Assembly (NCBI GenBank): GCA_017590115.1
Contig: JAGGNK010006659.1
Location: 124,001-188,000, forward strand
DNA length: 64,000 nucleotides
Reading direction: 5' to 3'
Source: Montifringilla adamsi
Taxonomy: Eukaryota > Chordata > Aves > Passeriformes > Passeridae
Position numbers and translations under genes: made by a program. Below are positions 1 to 13,052 of the stretch, one piece after another. A model generated the notes under the pieces. The model was given only the letters and a program-made list of their open reading frames with translations. It did no database searches and was not told the DNA's origin. Position 1 is the stretch's first letter. Each line of letters opens with the position of its first letter.

Positions 1-484
1 CTGTTAATGTTGATAAGAAATGCCAAACTGTATCATGAAAGATTGAGAACATTGCCACTTTGGCAATGTTACAGTGGTCAATGAGTGGAAAGTTGTCTTT
101 TTGAAAGGACTTCTGGCTGTCATTTACTGTCAGAATATTTGACTTCTTCTTTCCAGAAGACAGTGTAGAGCCTGAGATGAAAAAGTGATAATTTATCCAC
201 AAACCTCTTAATTCCCCTAGTTTGCTGAACATCATGAAATTATTTGGTCATAAATGTTGAGGTGAAATATATACTCTGTCAAGGAAAATACCTGGAAAAC
301 GTATAACTGTGCTTTTGGGACCTTGAACTTGAGACTAAATATGTATAATAGCAACATTTTAAGGATAAGTTATCTTTTCCTGAAAAAATGTGACCTCTGT
401 TCTTTTTATCATTAACATCTGGTAAGTAATGAATGTCCCTGTACCTGCTGACACTGAGTATCAATTTAATGTAGGTAATTTGCC
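1..484. other. unique AT-rich sequence
   Basis: No gene, repeat family or RNA gene is recognised here. The only local structure is a perfect 10-bp inverted repeat with a 3-nt loop at 48-70, which is too short to mean much in AT-rich DNA. Confidence 0.5.
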
Positions 485-650
485 CAGCATGTGGATTCAG
501 AAAATAACTTTGTTTGGAAGGAACCTCCAGAGGTCACCCAATCCAATCTCCTATGCAGAATGGATTGGAGACTGCACAGTCCTATTCTGAGTTCAGGCTA
601 AGAGATACCACAGTCTCTAAGCAACCACCTCTTATATTTGACCACCTTGT
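485..650 (-). mobile_element. CR1 LINE 3'-end fragment, old
   Basis: Read on the plus strand, this stretch has the order of an antisense CR1 3' end: TTGGAAGGAACCTCCAGAGG at about 511, then a call to 'ccaatctcc' and a decayed continuation. The element therefore points to the minus strand with its 3' end at the left. It is strongly diverged and only about 150 bp remain. The boundaries are approximate. The 71-codon plus-strand reading frame over it (514-729) is antisense and not a gene. Confidence 0.5.
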
Positions 651-2671
651 GGACGTGAGATGTGACACATTTACATTTCAGGTAAAATGGAGGAAGGTTA
701 TTAATTTGCATTTTGATGTGCATTCTTAAATGTTGAAGAAGCAAATAACTTAATAAATATCTTAAATTTAATCTAGATATTAAAAACACATTTCATTTAA
801 ACTCTGTCTGCTGTTAACTGAGTTTAGGATAACTTATTTTGTCTATGCCATTCATCTTGAATATAAACACATTTTTGCCAAAAAACACCCCAAATCAAAA
901 CCCAAAAACCAGAGATGTTTAAAAATTAATGCATTATTAAAACACCCACACCTGAACGTGACTCTAAAAGCAAGCAGTGCTAGAATGTTTATTTTTAAGT
1001 ATCTCATTGTCTCCAGACCCTCTCTGATTTGTGACATTATATTGCAATCTACGTACCCAGGTACCTACATGGGAGGAGCTCAATATCAAAGAAAAATATT
1101 CACAGAGTTCAGCAAAATAGTGGTTGTTTACTAAACTACCAAAACTGGCTATAAACTCCTAAAGTAGGATACATGCATTACTTTTTTCAGAGATGATTGC
1201 ATTTTAGCTGGTTTTTGCATGTTTCTTTCTGTAATCTCTTAGGTGGTACCAGCCTCAATAATCCTGTTTAGGTGGCTATGGATTATGTCCCTCAGAAAAA
1301 TACAAAAGAAGCCAGAAGTTCTTGTAGTTGGAGAGTCTTGCTAGGAATATAATAAGGTGGATATAAGTAAGATCTGAGGAGAAAAGGGTTTTTTTATACT
1401 ATCCTGCAAATGGGGGTGTTCCGACTGTTACCAAATTAAGTTATGTTAAGAGTTGTTTTTGAAACAATGCCCTGTGAACTTAAGTCTGCCTTTTAGTGTT
1501 GAGATATCATGAATTTGGAGTATCTTTCAATAAGAAATACTGTGACTAGTCTCTTTCTTGTTTGTGTTTAACATGACTATACCCTAAGATACAACTTAAG
1601 GTAGGTGCACATGTAGAGGAAAACAAAATAGGAAATTGTTGGGTATCGATATTGCTTTATTTCAAATGGGACATGGAAAGGTCTCTAGAAGCGCTAGAAA
1701 TTACTCTATGTATGATATCAGTGGCACAAAAAAGACTGGGAGTAATCTGGCACAGAAAAGTTATTCTTTGGGAGCTTCCAATGCAATGTTCATCTCTCTA
1801 AAGAAAGTTAGTTTACATAGGTGTTACTGAATATCTGCCAAAACTTTTATAGGATTTTTAATGGCTATTCAATGGGTATCGAGCTTCATGGGAGTTCCAA
1901 CAATTAAATAATCTGTGAAACTAAAAAGAGAAAAGAGTATTTCCGTCAATTTGCCATTGAAAGCATTAAAGGGATTAGAACAGGGCAATAAACTAGGAAA
2001 AAAATACGATTATATAGTTTTTCTAACTGAGTACATATTAAAGGAGAATCATCATTGTTTTGAAGATCAGAATATAGGTTGTACATACTTTTTCTTCCCT
2101 ATTTCTAGTCTTCTTTTCCAGTTATAATCACTGAAAGAACTTCAAATAAAACATAAACTGTCCAAAATTATTATATTTGCCATAAGGTGGCACTATGCAG
2201 TAAGGCAGTGGCATGGTTTGCAAAATTCAATTTAATTTTTTGCTTCTAGTCTTTTTTCTTAGTTTGAATCATAAGGTTCCATGAAGGACAGGTCTCAGGT
2301 ATGCAAAATGTCTAATCTACATGGATTTAAAATTAGTAAAGATTCATATATTAAAAATTAAGAGTCAGGAAAGACAAACTGCAATTTATGTTAAGAGGTT
2401 AGTGCTAATCAGCATTTTCTTAATATTTCCATCTATAAACACTCTTCTCTCTCTGAAGATAAAAACTCCCAAGCTTAAAAAGTGTGTATACAATGCTGAG
2501 GACACTACAACATCATGGTCCCATAGCTTTAAGATGCATTTATCCTGGAGGAAAGAATTTATAGTGCATCCACTTTAACAACAAAAAAAATACTTCAGAA
2601 ATACTCAGCTGAAGGGTAGTTCATACACAGGATCACTTAGTGCTAACTAGTTCCTGATATGGGCAGCTAGA
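651..2671. other. unique AT-rich sequence, no gene seen
   Basis: Two kilobases of AT-rich sequence without recognisable repeats, RNA genes or coding potential. Reading frames of 61-85 codons at 852-1037, 1636-1830, 1915-2127 and 2321-2578 have no motif and the amino-acid make-up expected of random AT-rich DNA. Confidence 0.5.
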
Positions 2672-4275
2672 CATCCACAGAATAGCTGAGGTTGGAAGGC
2701 ACGTCTGGAGATCATCTCCAACACGTTCTCTTAAAGCTCAAGTAGGGTGCTCATGGCTGTGTCTGCTTGGGTTCTCCATGTCTCCATGGCAGCCTGTCTC
2801 AGTGTTTGATCACACATACCATAAAGAATACCTGAATGGAATCAATTCTCTTTCAATTTGTGCCCATTGCTTCTTGCCCTGGCACACTAGACAACACTGA
2901 GAAGATCTATACCTGTCTTCTCAATCAATCACCCTTTCCCATCAGTTTTGTGTGTGTGTATATATATATTTATGTGTGTGTGTGTGTGTGTGTGTACACG
3001 CACACACACACACATATATGCATATTTCCCTCATGAACCTTTCCTTGCATCAGATGAGTATTTCTAATTCAGATGGTCCAGGCCTTTAATCATGTCAGTC
3101 TGCTGGATGCACTCAATTATATCCATGTACCTCTGGCACTGGACAGGCTCAGACTGGGCCCAGCATTTGAGATGTGTTTCACCCACCCTAATCAGAAGAG
3201 AAGGACCACCTCCACTGTCCTAATGATGTATTTCCTAATAAAATCCAGGAGGGTGCTGCCCTTTTATGACCTTGTATATTCCTAGCTCATGATCAGCTAG
3301 GTGTCCATGAAAGATTTCCATTTCCTTCTATATCTAGCTGCTCCATTTTTCCCCTTTGTTGAACCCTTTCAATATATAGGGTGTATCAAGTACTACTCCC
3401 AATTTCACACCACCTGAAAGTTTTCTGAGGATGTGCTCTTTCCTACTATCCCAGTCATTAATGAAATAGTTAAACAGTTATTGCTAATAGTATTGCACTC
3501 TGAGTACACTGTTAATCTCTGTGCTGCTGCTCCACAATCCTTAAATTATTGGTTCAGCTAGTTTTTGTTCAGCTCATTGTCTATTTATCCGGTATGTTCT
3601 TTATCAGTTTGTCAATAAAAATCTTGTGAGTAATAATGTCAAAAGCCTTAATCATGCCAAGGTAAAACACATCCCGCCTTCTCCCATGTTCACCAAGTCC
3701 AGGTTCTCACTGCAGGATGTTACCAGGTTTGTCAGGAACACTTTTCCCTTTGTGTGTTTCAACACATCATCACCTTCTTTTAAATTATTTTAGGGATTAT
3801 CTTCTCCATCATCTTTCAGTTTCTCCCTGGGCCTTCATTCTTGTCCTTCCTGAAGATAGTAGTGGTATTTCTATCTTCAAGTCTTTAGAAATCTATCCTA
3901 ATCTCTACGGTGTTTCAGAGTTAATTCTCAGTAACCTCACAGTGTCCTTGAACAACATCCTTGGTACATGTAGGTATTTCACATTGGGTCTCATGGATTT
4001 GATTAAGTCACAGTTTGTTAAAATGCTCTCTAATCCTCTCTCTAGGACCATATTCCATGGTACACTTACAAGGAGGTCCCTGAAGAGGTCAAGCTCCTTT
4101 CACCTGAAATCCAGGATTGTGATCCTACTGTTTATCCTCCCTTTTCTCAGTATCTCAAACTCCAGCATCTTGTGGTTACTACAGCCAAAACTGACCTGAC
4201 CAATTCTTTTTCATTTGTAGGTAAGATGTGTAGCAGAGTAACACTCTTCACTGTCTCCCTGTTCACCTGTGTCAA
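2672..4275 (-). mobile_element. CR1 LINE, long decayed copy (3' end to endonuclease region)
   Basis: The 3' end lies at the left (GAGGTTGGAAGGCACGTCTG near 2688). Going right the sequence passes through the CR1 3' UTR, then the ORF2 reverse-transcriptase region (antisense match around 3600-3760 to the segment that includes 'gtcaaaagcctt' and 'tcaccaagtccaggt'), and at about 4080-4200 the endonuclease-side segment ('gaaatccaggattgtgatcct', 'cttgtggttactacagcc'). This order is that of a single CR1 on the minus strand, about 1.6 kb. Many indels and stops are present; nothing is translatable over more than a short run. A TG/CA microsatellite has grown inside it (2948-3026). The 160-codon plus-strand frame at 3717-4199 is its antisense. 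Confidence 0.8.
2948..3026. repeat. TG/TA/CA compound microsatellite
   Basis: A run of TG and TA dinucleotides switches to CA near 2996, so the block is close to its own reverse complement (TG arm, short ACACG junction, CA arm) and can fold into a hairpin. It sits inside the CR1 at 2672-4275 and must have arisen after that insertion. Confidence 0.9.
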
Positions 4276-5784
4276 TTGTTCCTAATGTTAAAATCATTAT
4301 TGTTATTAATGGATCATTTCCTTTTTTGATCTAAAGGCCATTTGATTCTATTTGTTAATTTTATTTATGCATTCTGAAAACCTTCAAGAATTTACTAAGC
4401 TGTTTGGTCCAATAGACCCTAGAAGTTGCTGAAAATACATATACGAAATATTAAGTGAGCTCTTTAATTGTTTTTACTTGTGAGTGCCCTGAACTTAAGG
4501 TTTTTTCCATCTTTATATTGGGTGAGCTGTGTTAATGTTTGTTTAGTCTAGAGTCGTTGCTTCTCTACAGGGCTAGATTGCTGGTGCAAGTACCACAAGC
4601 CATCCGTTTGAATGTGCTTGTGACCATAAATTTCCTCTGTCACTCTTAATGTTGATTTTGACACAATGAAACTCTATGTTGCCTAAAAAGCTCTCAATAA
4701 GTCTTTGCTTGCCTTGAAAATTACTCAAAATTACTCAAATTAATTTCTCAAACTAATATGTCAATTTTTTTTAAACAAAATTAGCAATGAGACATGGTCT
4801 GCTGATATGCTTAGCTGACAAAAATCCTGTGCTCCTAGTTTGTGATGCTTTCAGTGGTGATGACACAAGACAGGTATTTTTAGGTTACTTTCAATTAGTC
4901 TTGAAACTATCAGTAGGATAATATAGTTAGAAGACTATAAAGGAATGTTTGTCATAAATTAAAAGATGGTTTATTTCATCCATAGCATATGATAGACTAT
5001 AACCAAATAGATGTTATTTTTAAAGCTAAAAGTCAATGGTTATAATAAACCATACATAAAGATGTTTCTAACATTTCTGTTTGTGATTGTTAACCTCATA
5101 TAATATCACCTGTTCTTCATATTTTCAGAGACAGGCTACAGGTAATCTAATATCTTGTTCTCTATTATGTATGCAACTGGCATATTACATGTTTCCCAGC
5201 ACAAGAGGTGTGTTGTTACCAAAACAAGCAGTTTATTTCAGTAAAGAAATTTCAAACAAAAATTATTCTACAGGTTCTGCAGCAGTTTGGGTTTTTTTTC
5301 TCTGTTTTCTCTCTTTTGTGTCTTTACATTTTTGTGGTCATAATGATTTTTGAAAACATGTTTGATATACTCTGAGACAGAAATCTAATTTAGTAACATT
5401 GATATTACATGGATCAAACAGTTTAAAATGCTCATTATTATTCTGCTAGAATAATTAAGTACTGAATATATTACATTTTTAAAGTTTACTTCCCACGACA
5501 AAACATACTAGCTCAATTTATTTAATTGCAGTTTTAATTAACAGTTTGCCAGTATTTGGCCTGGGGACAAAATCAAAAAGTTTGACCTACAAAGTTTTTA
5601 ATGATTGAAATGTAGGGACTTTACAAAATCCCTTGGCAGCAAACAGGCAGAATTAATTCAGGCTCCTTACATTAGATAAAGCCAAAATTTGTTAATAGGG
5701 AAGAGAGGCAGGAAATGAAACCACATGAATTATGGATTCTTCATTGTGAAAATCTAACACTTTTACAATGGAACCACAGAAGTC
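4276..5784. other. unique AT-rich sequence, no gene seen
   Basis: No repeat family, RNA gene or coding exon recognised. The 88-codon frame at 5087-5353 has no motif and ends in a chance run of hydrophobic residues from T-rich DNA. Confidence 0.5.
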
Positions 5785-6106
5785 CCTACTGGAGCAAATG
5801 TTACTTAATATCTTCATTAATGACATTGATGGAAGGATTGAGTGTGACTCCTTCAAATTTGCAGATAACACCAAGCTGAATGGTGTGTTTGACAGACTTG
5901 ACAGATGGGATGCCATCCAGAGGGACCTGGCAAAGCTCAAACATTGGGTCCATTTGAATCCCACAAGGTCCTACAATAGCAAGTACGAGGAGCTGCACCT
6001 GGGTCAGGGCAACCCCAAGCACCTGCACAGACTGGGTAAGAGCAGATGGAGAGCAGCCCTGGGGAGAAGGACTTGGGGGTGCTGGTGGCTGAGAGGCTGG
6101 ACGTGA
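5768..6106 (+). pseudogene. CR1 ORF2 reverse-transcriptase C-terminal remnant
   Basis: An open frame of about 112 codons carries the end of the CR1 RT palm: NIFINDIDGRIECDSF, then FADN at 5858-5869 where active CR1 copies have a Y/F-A-D-D box, then TKLNGVF. The second catalytic aspartate is replaced by asparagine, so the fragment could not be active even if translated. It lacks the endonuclease and most of the RT, and the frame runs into CR1 sequence in another phase after about residue 90. The ATG is fortuitous. Confidence 0.8.
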
Positions 6107-6710
6107 CCCAGCCATGGCCACTCCCAGCCCAGAAAGCCAAACGTGTCCTGGGCTGCACCCAAAGCAGGGTGGGCAGCAGGGCCAGGGAGGGGATTCTGCC
6201 CCTCTGCTCTGCTGAGAGCCCACCTGGAACCCTGCACCCAGCTCTGGAGTCCCAGCACAGGGAGGACATGCAACTGTGGGAGTGAGTCCAGAGGAGGTCA
6301 CCAGGACAATTAGATGAATGGAGTAAAAGCTGATAGAATTGGGATTGTTCAGCCTGGAGAAGAGAAGGCTTTGGGATAATTGCAACTGTCCAGCACCTGA
6401 AGGGAGCCTACAAGAAAGATGGAGAGACAGTCTTGTACAAGAGCATGTAGCAACTGGACGAGGGGGAATGGATTCAATCTGAAAGCCATTAGGCTTAGTT
6501 TAGGTAATTGTAAGAAATTCTTTACTGTGAAGGTAGTGATGCACTGGAACAGGCTGCCCAGAGAAGCTGTGCATACCCTATCCCTGGAGGTGTTCAAGGC
6601 CAGTCTACATGGGGCTCTGAGCAAGGTGTCCCTGTCCATGGCAGGGGGATTGGAAGAAGATGATCTCTAAGGTCCTGTGCAACTCAAAGCATTTTATAAT
6701 TCTATAATTT
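5785..6710 (+). mobile_element. CR1 LINE, 5'-truncated, 3' end intact
   Basis: This is the clearest CR1 in the window. It starts inside ORF2 ('ttaatatcttcattaatgac', residues NIFINDID) and runs through the 3' UTR to the CR1 terminus, with 'aggtcctgtgcaactc' followed by the imperfect octamer tail 'ttataattctataattt' at about 6690-6710. It has the 5' truncation typical of target-primed reverse transcription. It is GC-richer than its surroundings (about 5950-6290), as CR1 bodies are. Reading frames on both strands here belong to the element. It looks younger than the minus-strand CR1 copies because long exact stretches of the consensus remain. Confidence 0.92.
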
Positions 6711-7341
6711 AATTTTTCCCTTTAAAATAATCCTCCTGCAAAAATGTTGTTGAATTATCCTGTTTTCTTCTTTGGAAATGGAGCAGGAGGCGTGGGCTGC
6801 AGTGGGAGTGGCAGGTGTGGAGATGAGTGTCTCATTTCCATCTTCTTTATATCTTTGACATGTTGTCTTGAATCCAGTACCAAGTTCATGTTATACAGCA
6901 TGGGGGCCTTATGTTTACAGCAGAGGGCATTTCCATGACATTGGCCTTCTACTACAATCTGTCTCTTCTTTTCTGCTTAGATACAGAATCTTATTCACTT
7001 GACCTAGTGCAGCCATGACAAAAAATTCTCTGGGAAATTCCTTCTGCGAGTAATTCATCCTTAGTTGATTGCTATACTAGGCTCTATTGGAGAAGTATTT
7101 TTTTTTTTTTCACATTTTTGTGGCCAGAGTAAGATGATGAAATTGATGCTTACTTCAGGAAGTCTTGGAAAGTATTTTGTCTGAGTTGGTTACACTGTGC
7201 ATGGAACAATTCCGTCCTTTTCTCATATATCTATTGTGAAAGAATACGCAACTTTTGTTACGATGGTGACTAAAACAGAAGGCACATTTTCCCTTATACA
7301 ATGGAATTACTTGGAGAAAGAAAAGAAACTAACTGGATGTT
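6711..7341. other. unique sequence, no gene seen
   Basis: Contains a short G-rich patch at about 6778-6830 and a T-run at 7100-7111. No repeat family or coding motif recognised. Confidence 0.5.
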
Positions 7342-7904
7342 TGTACTAGTTTGAAAGCAAACCAGTGGGACATTCAAAGTAATAACTACAATTTAATAGG
7401 AAGATTAAAATAAGGGTAGTAATACAGAAAGACTGGCTTAAACTGACAGAGTCAGGACACAACCTGATGCCCTGTTGATCAGGGTGGTAGCAGTCTGATT
7501 AAATGGTGGCTGCAGTCTTGTTGAAATGATAGATGCGGTTCTGTTGATGTTGTGATCCTATTTTAGGATCTGGTCTTCCTCTAAAGGTCCAGTGGTGGTT
7601 ATATAGCTCTTGTCCACTTGGAATCGAGTAGGTAAGGCTGCTCTGGTGTTTGAAAACTTCAGATTGTATCCAGGTGGGAATGCTTGTTTCCTCCCCCTGA
7701 GTGAAGCATCTCACAATGGGATGATATAATTTTATGTGTCACGCAGTGAGACTCAATGTCCCATTAGCAGACATAACCCCTGGAGGGATTTATCAGGGAT
7801 GAGTCACGGAAGACATAAGGATCACTGCCCCACCTCTTTTAACAGCTTATGGAGATGGCAATAGAATATATACTTTTGGTTACATCACACTTGTAACCTA
7901 AGGC
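7342..7904 (-). mobile_element. solo LTR of an avian endogenous retrovirus
   Basis: About 563 bp bounded by TG (7342) and CA (7904) on the plus strand. Inside are stretches I recognise from a bird LTR family: 'gtttgaaagcaaaccagtgg', 'ggctgcagtc', 'ggtccagtggtggttat', 'gcatctcacaatgggatgat' and 'tcaatgtcccattagcag'. The orientation is inferred as minus because the reverse complement puts a TATA-like 'ggatacaatct' mid-element and an 'attaaa' polyadenylation-like signal near its 3' end. The flanking pentamers ATGTT (left) and AAGTT (right) differ at one base and fit a decayed 5-bp target duplication. No internal retroviral sequence adjoins it. Confidence 0.7.
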
Positions 7905-10900
7905 AAAGTTGTAACCAAAATATTAATATAAATGCCTTTTTATGATCTTGTTTTACCAGGGTAGCATTTACTATAAGCTGAAGCACATTTGCTATTTCTA
8001 CTTATTTAAAGCAGCATTAACAGATACAAAACTTTTAGAAAATAAATATATAAATAAATAGATATCAGCTGTGTAGTTCAGTGGATGACCTCATTTTGTA
8101 TTAACCTTTGAATACCTAGTACTGACTAGTTACAGGAATACTGAAGAATGCCATGTTTTTGAATGCAAAAAATATACTTCTGTAAACTTTCCCTCCAGAA
8201 ATGGATTTTACCTTATGTGAAAATTAAATTTAAGAGAATTGCTTTGAATAGTGTAAACATAAATGACAGAAAGGAACCAGGACAATACCTTGTTTTGTTT
8301 CCATTAATAATATATAATTTGCACTGGATGTACTGAGTAACAGCTTTGTGCATGCAAGCAAGAAAAGAATGAGGGAAAAAACTGGAATATGGGGAAGAAC
8401 ATAAGAAAAGAGCTAATGCTCAACTAAAATTTTCGATGTGTAGCTAAAGATGATTCATATTTAGCTCAATGAACTACAAAATCTTTACAGGCCAGTCTTC
8501 ACATTTCCACAAGCATTATGAAATTTGCTTACATTACGATAAAAACATTTTATTTTTTTCACTTATAAATGCAATTGCCATTGTAGTATTTTGGAACAGA
8601 CAATAAGTAATTAGAAAAATGTGGATATCTGTCAATACACAATGATTTGGTCAAATTCCATGATATACATACCAGGACAAAAACTTAATTCTGACTAAAA
8701 TTTAGTCAATACAAAATGTTGTGTGATGAGACAAGAGTTGATGAATTTTGATACTATTCAAGAAGTGGTTTCACAATTTTCTAAAGATAAGAAGATGGTT
8801 GTAGAAAGTAAGGCAATTTATTTATTTGTTTATTTATTTATGTCTTTCAAAACCACCAAATATTTCAAAGTGGTGAGCCCAGGAGCATATCAAAAAGAAA
8901 ATACTGAAATACTGGAATTTCTTTGCATATTTATTGTTATCTTATTTTATGAATTTACACCACCTTCCATGTGTAGGTCTGGAAGCTTTTGGACATGCAT
9001 GAAAAACCTTTTTTGTTACTCTATCTGTCATGGCCATCTTTGATGGAAGGAATGCAACCAAAATGGTACTCAAACTGCTACCTGGAAGTGAGGGGAGATT
9101 CTTACTGATATTACTTTTCTTGGCACTAACAACTTCACCCTCTTGCAATGGCAACCTGTCATATTAGGATGAAGTTCCCACATAATCTATTTATCTGTGC
9201 AAAAGAGGAGAGTTAACAGTTGGTTCTGCATTAACCAGCAAGATGAGCCTGATAAGAACACAAACTAGTTTGAAAGCAAACAAAATGTCAAGTAAAATGT
9301 AATTAATGCAATTAGATTGGATTAATAGCCACAAACATACTATTTCTTTCAGAATGTCTGTTCTTTCATGATTTTAAATGATCAATGAACTTCAATATTT
9401 TGGTTGATTTTAATCAAGTGTCCTTATTTTTTCACAGCAATGTAAGGGTTAATTTTGCAAAAGGTTAATTTTCCAGTAGAGATTCCTTACTCTAGTTATT
9501 TTTTTTCTTAGACCTTCTTTTACTTCTGTATTGGATTTCCTTGTAGCCAACTGCAGTTCTGCAGGCTAAATTTGCAATGAAATCCAGAGGTGTGACTGCA
9601 ACACCTGCATTGATAACTGATCTAGCTTTAGCCTCACTAGTTTACTTAATGAGAGGAATGAAATTGCAGCCTTTGTATTCAATAGTGGATGTCCTTGCAA
9701 AGGCAGTTCTGCTTCTGGGAGTAGTCAGATAGATTATAGCTGTGTTGGGCGTAATCCACTTGTGCTGCAGTCACAACAGCAAAGGTATATCAATAGTTTA
9801 TGCAGACATAACTCAACAAATAGACAATTAATAAGTATAAAAAAGTTTAGGAGTACCTTCTGAAATATTTTTTAATCTGCAACATGGTGGGTACTGTCAA
9901 AGAAATCAATAGCATACTACAGGTAAAGGAAACTGAGATTGAAATTAGACAAATGAAATGAAAAGCTGATCTCAATGACATTGTACTCCTGAAGATCTGA
10001 TGAAAATTTACATCAACATACTGTAACCTGACATGTAAGGAGTATGATTTCTATACATGGAGAGTAATAAAGTTTGGTCAGTAATGTTATTCATTATTTT
10101 TATTACAAAATGAAGGTCATATGGCCAAACAATATAGGCAAACATTGTTTAAGGTGCTCTAATCAGATGTCTGTGTGTATATATGTATTTGCATTTTACA
10201 GGAAAAGTTACTGTCCCAGGAAGATTTTGCTAGACTTCCAGACTGAACCCATACAAATTGGAAGAAACATCTGCAGCTATGTTAAAGCACAGGAACTCTT
10301 TCATGCAATCTACTGATTTCCATCCTGAAATTTGCACTACAGTTTAGTATTTTCGTTAATGAATGACTGTGCACTGTCCATTTTAATTTTAATGAATAAA
10401 AGTCATTCACTAAAATTCATAAAAATGTGCTGGGAATTTCTGCATTCTGGAACTGGAATGCATAGTATGTATCGTCCTTTAATTCAGAACCCAAATCAGT
10501 CTGAGAGAGAAAAAACTGAACAGCTTGACAGGTAAAATATAAATAATAGCTCTTTTATATCTACATATACAATTACCATTGTTTTTATGGAAGGAAGATA
10601 AATGCAGCCTGCTAATATTCCTTGTACCCTTCTTTGAGAATCTCTTGGAGCTTCCCTCTGAGGTGACTTTGCAATTCGCAGGACTTGAAGCTTAGAAGTG
10701 GTTTCTACGGCAGCTTTAACATTTATTTTTACAGACATTTTTATTGAGTATTAAAATATGCCTCATGAAACTGCTTCTGCACATCCAGTGAAATATATAC
10801 ATCCTGGAAAGTTCCTTTCACAATTACGAGAGAGAATCCTTTCACAAGTTAAAACAGTCAAATTCTCTCAATCTGCATAGACCCTCAAAGTCTGCTCTTT

Positions 10901-13052
10901 TGTAATGTGTACTAATGGTGTTTAGATAGTTATGGTGTCGTTTGTTTAACACATATGAAAAGTAGATTTGTTTTAAATTTTTAAGGAAGAAAAAAAAGTT
11001 GTAATTTGAAATTGCAACTTAAAATCTTATAAAATAAAAAGGCACTTCTTAATTCTTCTTTATTCAAAAATTTGAGGAATTATACCATCTATTATAGCAT
11101 TCTATAGTCTTTTTATATTTTATTTCTAGTGCTATATAAGTACTGATTCAAAAATACACTGCTAGTGTCTTTCGACTGGTTTTTGCTTTGTTCTTTGTAT
11201 TATTTACATTATTGGTTCTACAGATGCTCAAAAAGTGTAGGTTTTAGAGATCACAAGGTCAGTAACAACCTCAATAAAGCATGAAAAAATGGAAGAGCTC
11301 TTCCCAGATATCACTGATATGTATTTCAAATTGCATGTAATCTGAAATTTACTTCATACTTCGATGAGTATGAATAGTTTCTTAGAGTGTCTGAGAGTTT
11401 TTTAGCTGCTTTGCTAAGAAAGTATGATATTTAAATATTTATCTTTATAGGTATTTTCTGTTTTATATATGCAACACTATTGTGGTGACATAATAATGAT
11501 GTGACAAAATGGCAGGAAATATATTTAAGGTATTTTCAAAAAGATATCTAACAGTAAATAACACACAAATGAAATGAGAGAACATTCAATATAGGATAGA
11601 ATTTCTATGTCTTTATATAAAAAGTAAAGTAAAGTAAGTAAAGTTAAAATGGTATAACTGTAGGTGAAATACTGTGTAAAGCTTTCAGCATTATATTCAG
11701 AGCTGAAACTGGGTACATTTAGTCAGAAGCTGTAAAGGAGTTTCTTTATCTTCATTCTAAGCAGCTGATCTATTATATTTTCAAGTTATAGACATCAGGA
11801 TTTGGACATTTCAAACACAATTACAAGAAGTTAAAAGGCACGAAAAATTTTCAGTAATAAATGTTTTCCATGTTGTGAAGGCAACACAATATTAAAGATT
11901 TGGCATAAAGTACGCTGAGACCAGCATTGAGGAATATGCTGGGTTTCAGTAGATGCATCTGACCAATCTATAATACTCATTTAAAAGAGATTAGTCAAGT
12001 CAAGGAACTGCTTGGTTGATATTAAGAAAATTTAAGTGTTTTTTACAGCAACATTCAGTCATTCTTTTGTAAAAGTACTAATTATTTATATTTCATTTCT
12101 AGTGATCGTTGTTTCCAGTATTTTGTTTAAATACTACATGTAAGTAATGTATTTTTTCCTTTATTTCCTGTATTTTGTGCTATAGAATGTAATATCTATT
12201 AAAGAAGAATTTTATGAGAGGTGATTTTAAAGCTGGCATCTTATTGACTTAAGAGCAACAGTTCTAGACTCTTAGTGGAGGGAGGAAAATTCTGGTTTTG
12301 TTCTTAGATCTGAAGACTTGCATGGTTCAATTCTTCAGAAAGAACATTTTGCACTTCAACATTATAGGCACTCAGATTATTTAAGAATGATTTACCACCA
12401 GAGCAGACTCAGAACATGTCCTGCAATGTGTAGATGAAGCAATGAGAGCCACTATATTGAAGTGAGATGCTAACTGTAAAAAACACTAGTTTCCCTTTCC
12501 CTGAAAATGAATCTGCATCCAGATGTACTAGATTTGAAGTGTGGCAGTCATCTGAATATTTGTTTGGTAGTGTCTTATTACTGAACTAGAGATTCAGTTA
12601 ATATACTTATAAGAGTTTTTATTTTTCCTGAGTTTGTTTGGATATGTATTGCTCTCTGAGCTATTACTCTAATGAATTTTAAACAAAATGGATGTGAGAT
12701 CTATAAGTAGCTGTCATCCCAAAATTAGTGCATCAACAAATTCTTGCAAGTTTTCTCAGAGTTTCTCCATTGATACTGCTGACTTAAGACTGAGTTAACA
12801 GTATTTGTCTTCAATAACTCAAGAAGCCAGTGGTAGTTACATAATTGCTTACAGAGGGAGACAAAAGTCAGAGAATCCAAGGCTGAGAAACAGAAGTATA
12901 TTTAATTAAGAGTTCTGTATTCTGCTAGCATAGTTTCTGAAGAAAAAACACAACCGAATATTCCTGTTGCTATTGAACTAAAATATTAGACCACACACAC
13001 TAGCAATAAAAATTGTCACTATGGGAATCCTCTGTGTTGCAATAATGAGCGG
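7905..13052. other. unique AT-rich sequence, no supported gene
   Basis: Five kilobases of AT-rich DNA without recognisable repeats beyond tiny runs, such as an AGTAA pentamer run near 11630-11646. Longest frames are 106 codons (8723-9043, plus) and 80 codons (10074-10316 plus; 10496-10738 minus). None has a domain I recognise; the last is discussed as a finding because its residue composition is unusually protein-like. Confidence 0.5.

Noticed and set aside
3717..4199. 160-codon open frame on the plus strand, the longest real one outside the N gap
   Set aside because: It runs antisense through the CR1 ORF2 endonuclease/RT region; the sequence is CR1 on the other strand, and the predicted protein has no domain.
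5801..6385. 194-codon minus-strand frame
   Set aside because: It is the antisense of the plus-strand CR1 at 5785-6710; stop-poor GC-rich CR1 sequence opens frames on both strands.
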